This document shows, one piece after another, positions 59,244 through 64,000 of a DNA stretch of 64,000 nt; positions within the stretch are counted from its first letter, which is position 1, and the number at the start of each line of letters is the position of its first letter. The position numbers were made by a program, and so were the translations under genes. The notes below the pieces were generated by a model. That model made no database searches, had not been told where the DNA came from, and worked only from the letters and a program-made list of their open reading frames with translations. Location: the NCBI GenBank assembly GCA_010015805.1, contig ML978139.1:62001-126000 (forward strand). Direction: 5' to 3'. Origin of the DNA: Rhizodiscina lignyota (lineage: Eukaryota > Ascomycota > Dothideomycetes > Aulographales > Rhizodiscinaceae).

Positions 59244-59434
59244 CCTCGAGCGCTTCAGGAATTGGAGCCAGACCTCAAGTCTTTCCTCGTTACTCCAGCA
59301 GTCGCTACAAACAGCTCGGTAACATTTATCTCCGTTTCCATTGTTATCATCTTCTTTTCTCTACTCTTGAACTCTTACGCGTCATAAACCTCACACATTG
59401 CTCTCTTTCGCATCTTGATCCTGCAATCGCCACC

Positions 59435-59780
59435 ATGAGCGCTGGGGGTAGCGGTTATTACCGCCATCCATGCTGTTACCGCTATGAATTCAATTGCGAG
59501 AACTGGGTATGGCAAGCAGGCGATGCTTGTGCCGACTGTCAAGTAGGTCCATAGGGCAATGTCTATTCTTTGATGCTATTCTTATCCACCTTTTCACTGA
59601 CGGACGCCCACAAAGGCTAAAGGTAGGAAATCTCAACGGCCTGGCGTACCACGCTTCGAAACGTGCGGAGACAACCTTCTCGAAGCCCCCGTCGGCACCG
59701 ACCGACTGGAGGATTATGGGTCCTATGGGGAAGGTGCTGCAGAAAGCAGCCTTATGTCAACGGTGTTGAGTGACCTATAG
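59435..59780 (+). CDS. Small conserved Cys/aromatic-rich protein, one intron
   Basis: Two exons, 59435-59542 and 59616-59780, encode 90 residues. The 73-nt intron (GTAGGT...AAAG, with a CTGAC branch) joins in phase 0, CADCQ to AKGRKSQRPG. The start has a perfect CACCATGAG context, a TATA box and a CT-rich leader. The N-terminal half, MSAGGSGYYRHPCCYRYEF followed by NCENWVWQAGDACADC, has paired Cys (PCC, NC, ACADC) and dense aromatic residues, with no signal peptide. I recall short fungal proteins with the same GGSGYYRYxCKxFYxxNCPNWV-like start, so this seems a widespread but uncharacterised family. The Cys/His pattern could bind a metal; that is inference. The second half is acidic and Ser-rich. 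The usual ORF scan misses it because each exon is short. Confidence 0.62.
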
Positions 59781-62555
59781 TAAGTGCTAGTTACAGATCT
59801 TATTCCTTGAGTAGTTGATGAACGAATCGCGCGCACCAGATGGGATAAATGGCTGATATCGATCTCAGGCCCTCGTCACCCCGCAATTGGGCTGAGATGC
59901 GTGAGTGGTAACGGCTAGCTCCGTACAGCCTCCGCATGCATCTGCTAAGCAGGCTACTAAACAAAATGACTTCATGTTCTAATTTGATAAGACGGCTGTG
60001 GCGTGCATGCGCAGCTGCGGGTATGTTGGATGTGGAATCCGAGAATTGTGATCAGTCACATTTCGCGCATGAGGTTTCAGTCGTCTTGGTACAGTCCCAT
60101 GTAAAAATTGGTTATTGTTTGAAGGCATTCTGACACTGTATTTCTGTACCTTTTAGTTGATTTCTTGTGCCTTTACAACGAGAGAGTTGATAGTCGCCAC
60201 TTCTAGATGCTCAAGTCACCTGGAGGCTTGCGCAATCATTGTTACACAACGACCTCGCTTGACCACGAGACCACCAAATATACTCGCCGTCAATTGGATA
60301 TCCATCTGTCAAAACCGTGCCGCTCGTACGTACGCTCGGCTGTGACCTGTCAAAGCCCTGTCACTCGTTGTGTTCGGCTGCAGGGTCATGGCCTTGTTGT
60401 ATCGGTACTCCGGATCCATCGATCATCTGATTGGCCTGCAGTTTCAAACATTGTCAGCCTTCGCGCGTCATGACCTCTGGTTAGCTATATGCGGTCCGTT
60501 GCATTGACCCATGAGCTACAATGCTTGGTTGCACGTTGCGGGCATGGCTGCATGTTCGTCATTCTGCACACACCTTCGCTTAACCGGGACCGTTGACAGC
60601 CTACTCTCTCCCCACAAATCTGTAGGCTTAAGTGCTTCGATTTACGGACGCTTGCAGGTCTGAGGGGTGGTGATCGGCCCGAGACCATCGACCCTCAGAG
60701 CCTCCAGCTTTGATGACGAGACACAATGCTCGGTAACGCTCGTCTGACAAACCGCGCGCTCAGTCCCAAGACGTCACCTCAAGGTTTCGTATTCTCTAGT
60801 GATCGAGATCTCTCGATATATTCACGATATTGACGGTCTGCCTAGACTATTACGCGATACTCCTCACTTGACCGCCCGATGATCGAGTGGGACCCATGTC
60901 ATGCGTTTCTCCCAAGCTGCGTACGCCCCGTCCGCTCGAGTATGCGGAGCAAGCATTGCCACTGCTCTTAACCGCGTGCCATGTACCTTCTTGCCGAGTA
61001 AGCCACCAACAAAGAGACCAATGGGATAGACTCGCTTTTGAGGCATGCATTTCGTTCGGCCAATTTTCAACCATTCAGTGATTCGGTGCCCCAGTTCAGA
61101 CATCTGCAGAGGAAAACAAAGCCTCCAACGGCTCCACCAATTGCTCGAAAACGTTTTGACGGGGAAGTCCGGACCGTCGCGCAATTTCTGCAGCCTCATC
61201 CTAGACGCTACAGCTGCAGAAGCACTTGCATGCTTTATCTGAAGTGGAGTTGATGTAACCGCCAAGCCAGAAAAGCGAGAGCAAGGCAGAAGATTTAAAG
61301 AGCGGTCCATGGATGCGTCGGAGGTTGAACAGAGGTCCCCGATGGAGCGCTTACCCAGTGGAGATCAGCCAAATGCTGCTACGTTTCCGAGCGCTTGCGC
61401 TCCATCGCGTATCGGATGGTTGAAGATCGACGGCGACGCTTGTACGTATTTAGACCGAAGCGAGGATGGGAAGGTGGATCAAAACACAGTCTCGTGCGAG
61501 ATCGCGCCGTTTGCGAGCCGTCTGACCTTCATCTTTATCATCTCCCAGTCTACCCTGTTTGCTTGCAAGAAACGGGTACCTGCAAAATCCCATGAGCTAG
61601 ATGATCTTTGCAACGGAGGGGGTATAATGCTGGCCCAAGGGTGACAAAATAGCTAGCCACCGGACAAGCTGTAGCGACTACGACAGGGGCAAAGTAGGTA
61701 AGTAAGATCATCTCTGGGAGCTTCGTTCTGTGCTCTTTCGTTTGTATACCACAAATGCATACCGTTGGAAAAATTTATACCCCTTTGTGGCAAGAGGCTA
61801 TACACCACAGCTGCTCAGTGTCTTGAAAGCTGTGGCCAACTTTTTGGTCACCCTCGAGGCTGGACATCTTGTTCCTCTGTTTCCTTCGATTCTGGAGACT
61901 GCTTTTTCATTTTGCCAAAGCCAAAGACGAGGCACGAGTCTCAGCAGCCGACTTGCTAACGCCACAAACAGGGCATGTAAGAGCGCTCTCACGATGCCAG
62001 ATCATAGCCTACCACCTCCAACCTACATCTCGACTCTCGTACAAGACTGTGCTAAGTTGTATGAGAGACTCTAAGGCGATTGTGGTTGACGTAATCGACG
62101 GAATCAGTGATGAGCAGATACAAGACCGACATGCTCCGGGAAGCTTTCGCATGTCGCGAGATTACCACCACTCTCGACGTATATTGCATACAGATGGCTT
62201 TCAACGATATCGGAAAGATGGTTGCCAATACACGTCGAACTTGTTCCAGGGACAAATTAGTCTCGCATTCTAGCGCACGCAGCACCTCGGTTCGATGCTG
62301 TGCAAAGAGCGATGATGAGTCGTGTAGCAGCTGAGTGCTGGCACCCAAGAAGTGAAATCGCTTTGGTTTCGCCTTTGCCTTAAGCCTCAGTCATCGTGAT
62401 TGCGGCCGCTACGAGTCTCAGGTCTTTCAGCCTAAAGGATAGAACCCCTGAAACAATGAGACTCTCGGCAATCAGAGCTGTCTCAACCCGCCGGCAAATA
62501 AATGGAATATAAGAGAGAACATTGAGTGCGAAGCAGGAAGTCTCATGATACAGCG
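59781..62555. other. Gap without a supported gene
   Basis: About 2.8 kb with many overlapping short ORFs on both strands (for example 61309-61644 plus, 60864-61310 minus, 62052-62348 minus). None shows a family motif or consistent splice joins. Some may be fragments of decayed genes. No RNA gene or repeat was recognised. Confidence 0.4.
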
Positions 62556-63300
62556 TTACTCGATTGGAAGTTTGACGAAATTCGTGGATACGTCTGTGGC
62601 AACAACCCCGGGTCCATGTTGGTCATAATCGTGTGGAAAAGCTGGACTCTCTCCAAGCCTTGTGGCAAGTATTCCCTCAATCGCTAGGTTTTCATCGCTT
62701 TCGTCGACTTTGTCAAGCTTTCTCGTTTCGAAGCTTCGGAAAATGAAGGGCCAGGGTCGGATCTGTTGGATTCTCCAAAGTACATCTAAATTGCGAGCGA
62801 TGTCGGATTACCGAGGGTCGAGATGATCAAAGCAGGGAAGTCTCCGCGTACAGATCGATGCCATTCATGCAGGTTTTCCAATGTAACTCCTGTGGGAATA
62901 AAAAACGCCACAAATTCCCAGTTGGGTTGATCGTGATAACGCTTCCAGCAGTCTCATTCCAGTGGAGTTCGATTGGATCCATGGGAGGTACTGGACGCAA
63001 CAATATCAATGTCATAAGCACTGCAGGAGTTGGTCCCGTGGCCATTGTGATATTGGCAGCATACCGAGTTGATTTAGTTTCGTCGTTGGGGATAGTCTTT
63101 CGCCAAGGATTAACCTGAGACTGAATTGAGATGCAGTGTCTCTCCATAGCGCTTCTTCCTCCAGAATTGCATCTTGAGAGGACCCTTCGATGGCTGGACC
63201 TCGAATGTTCTTCCAGTAATCCTGAGCTCTCTATCGGAGTATTCTTTCTGAAAATTACCGCGCCTTTGGAGAACAGTCCGTTGGACTTGGATGGTGGAGC
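62556..63300 (-). pseudogene. Decayed protein-coding gene, family unknown
   Basis: On the minus strand, long protein-like stretches succeed one another in different frames, in a consistent order and with almost no gap. Examples are YWKNIRGPAIEGSSQDAIL, then NWEFVAFFIPTGVTLENL, then RPWPFIFRSFETRKLDK, ending in STNFVKLPIE at a stop at 62556-62558. The pieces read as one protein disrupted by roughly four breaks (frame changes and stops) that normal GT..AG introns do not explain. I do not recognise the family. It lies just downstream of the gene entering from the right edge. It could be a lineage-specific gene that lost function, or two heavily damaged genes; the upstream limit is uncertain. Confidence 0.45.
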
Positions 63301-63826
63301 AAGGGGCCAATGAAAGACATGTCTACTGCGGAAATGAAGCAGCCTGCGAGAACATCTGTAAAAGCCATGAACGGTCATGAAACCCAAGCATACTCGATCC
63401 GCGCTCTTGTTGTTCGGTTGGGGTAGAGACGAACAGACGCAAAGGACAAGGAGCTTTGGTGTGAGGATTCTCGCCAAGACATCTCAGGGCGCCTCCATGC
63501 CTTGATGCCACCACAAACGATCAAAAGGGAAGGCCTGTGCGGAAATCCACAAATCTGTCTTCAACTTCAAGAGAGGCTCGCCTTCTGCGAACCTCCAATG
63601 TGTCCTGTCGTTTTAGTTGTCCGAGGCAATGCTCATATGTTTATGCGAAATTCAAGATGGCTCATGATATATAGAATGGTGAGTGGTAGGATCATATTCC
63701 TAGCCTCTCGACGCCGAGACTCCCGAACGGATTATCTATGCAGCGCATAACTACAATGCCAGAGAATCGTGCAACCAGATATGGTATGAAACGCCAGACG
63801 CGCTAGGCCGCATGCTGAAGAGAATG
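63301..63826. other. Intergenic, nothing recognised
   Basis: About 530 nt between the decayed gene and the last exon at the right edge. ORFs here are short and unremarkable, though the decayed gene may extend into it. Confidence 0.4.
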
Positions 63827-64000
63827 TTACAGGTTCGTCAGGTAGTCCTCCACTTCCTGCGGACTAAGTTTTCGGAATCTTGGCCCTACCGCACCTTCTA
63901 CGCCCTCATAGCCTAGAAGACGATCTTCTGGTGGCCCAACGATGCCTGTTACCCACGTTAGCAATGCATGTAGAACCAGATATGAGTTGAACATACCTAT
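63827..64000 (-). CDS. Last exon of a gene running off the right edge
   Basis: On the minus strand, four bases of an upstream exon (64000-63997) are followed by a textbook 51-nt intron, GTATGT...AACAG with GCTAAC branch (63996-63946). The terminal exon is 63945-63827. The exon reads GIVGPPEDRLLGYEGVEG, then AVGPRFRKLSPQEVEDYLTN, then Leu and TAA. The compact splice signals and protein-like sequence make this a real 3' end, though only ~40 residues are visible. I do not recognise the family. The SPQEVEDYL end looks like an amphipathic helix. Confidence 0.6.
   Translation of the reverse strand: MGMFNSYLVLHALLTWVTGIVGPPEDRLLGYEGVEGAVGPRFRKLSPQEVEDYLTNL

Larger units (their letters stand above)
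55274..59434. other. Gene-poor 4.2 kb gap
   Basis: No gene could be supported. Short ORFs such as 58486-58815 (minus, 109 codons) and 57935-58165 (minus, 76 codons) have protein-like stretches but no known motif and no spliced partner. A cluster of CACGTG sites is listed separately. The last ~200 nt form the promoter and CT-rich leader of the small gene at 59435. Confidence 0.45.

Overview
The window looks like nuclear DNA of a filamentous ascomycete (Pezizomycotina; a Dothideomycetes-type genome is my inference). Evidence: many short introns of about 44-85 nt with GT..AG ends and CTAAC-like branch points; a single dispersed 5S rRNA gene; two Zn2Cys6 regulators; and fungal families such as HbrB, GON7, RTC4, Ostalpha/DUF300 proteins and O-methyltransferases. 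I rebuilt the gene models by hand. Where exons are given, splice phases were checked so that the joined length is a multiple of three. No intact transposon, CRISPR array, tRNA or prophage-like element was seen.

Layout. 0-11 kb: 3' part of an RTC4-like gene, a 4 kb gap with a long CT-rich leader, a REG1-like PP1 regulatory subunit, a Zn2Cys6 transcription factor, and an Ostalpha-type membrane protein with an in-frame stop. 11-19.5 kb: an ELMO-domain gene, an AT-rich fold-back/repeat patch, a 5S rRNA gene with its poly-T terminator, and an O-methyltransferase. 19.5-27 kb: a mitochondrial AAA ATPase head-to-head with a GET2/CAML-like gene, then an Hsp70-like ATPase. 27-32 kb: an MFS sugar transporter sharing a promoter with a GH51 alpha-L-arabinofuranosidase, then a Rab geranylgeranyltransferase alpha subunit (BET4) convergent with GH51. 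32-43 kb: a Cdc20/Cdh1/Ama1-type APC/C activator with an odd exon junction, a type II membrane protein of unknown function, an ACS-family MFS permease, an F-box-like orphan and mitochondrial ribosomal protein bL28m. 43-55 kb: a secreted CBM1-GH5 endoglucanase, a WW-domain orphan, HbrB (TORC2), GON7 (KEOPS) and a second Zn2Cys6 factor. 55-64 kb is gene-poor: one small intron-bearing gene with a distinctive Cys/aromatic motif, a decayed coding region, and the last exon of a gene running off the right edge.

How the genes relate. Most are unrelated housekeeping genes. Two head-to-head pairs may be functional: sugar transporter with arabinofuranosidase (pentose use), and GET2 with an Msp1-like AAA ATPase (insertion versus extraction of tail-anchored proteins). 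I found no convincing new multi-gene system. The best leads are the small 59.4 kb gene, the broken or unusually spliced junctions (Ostalpha-like, APC/C activator, WW protein), and the decayed gene at 62.6-63.3 kb.
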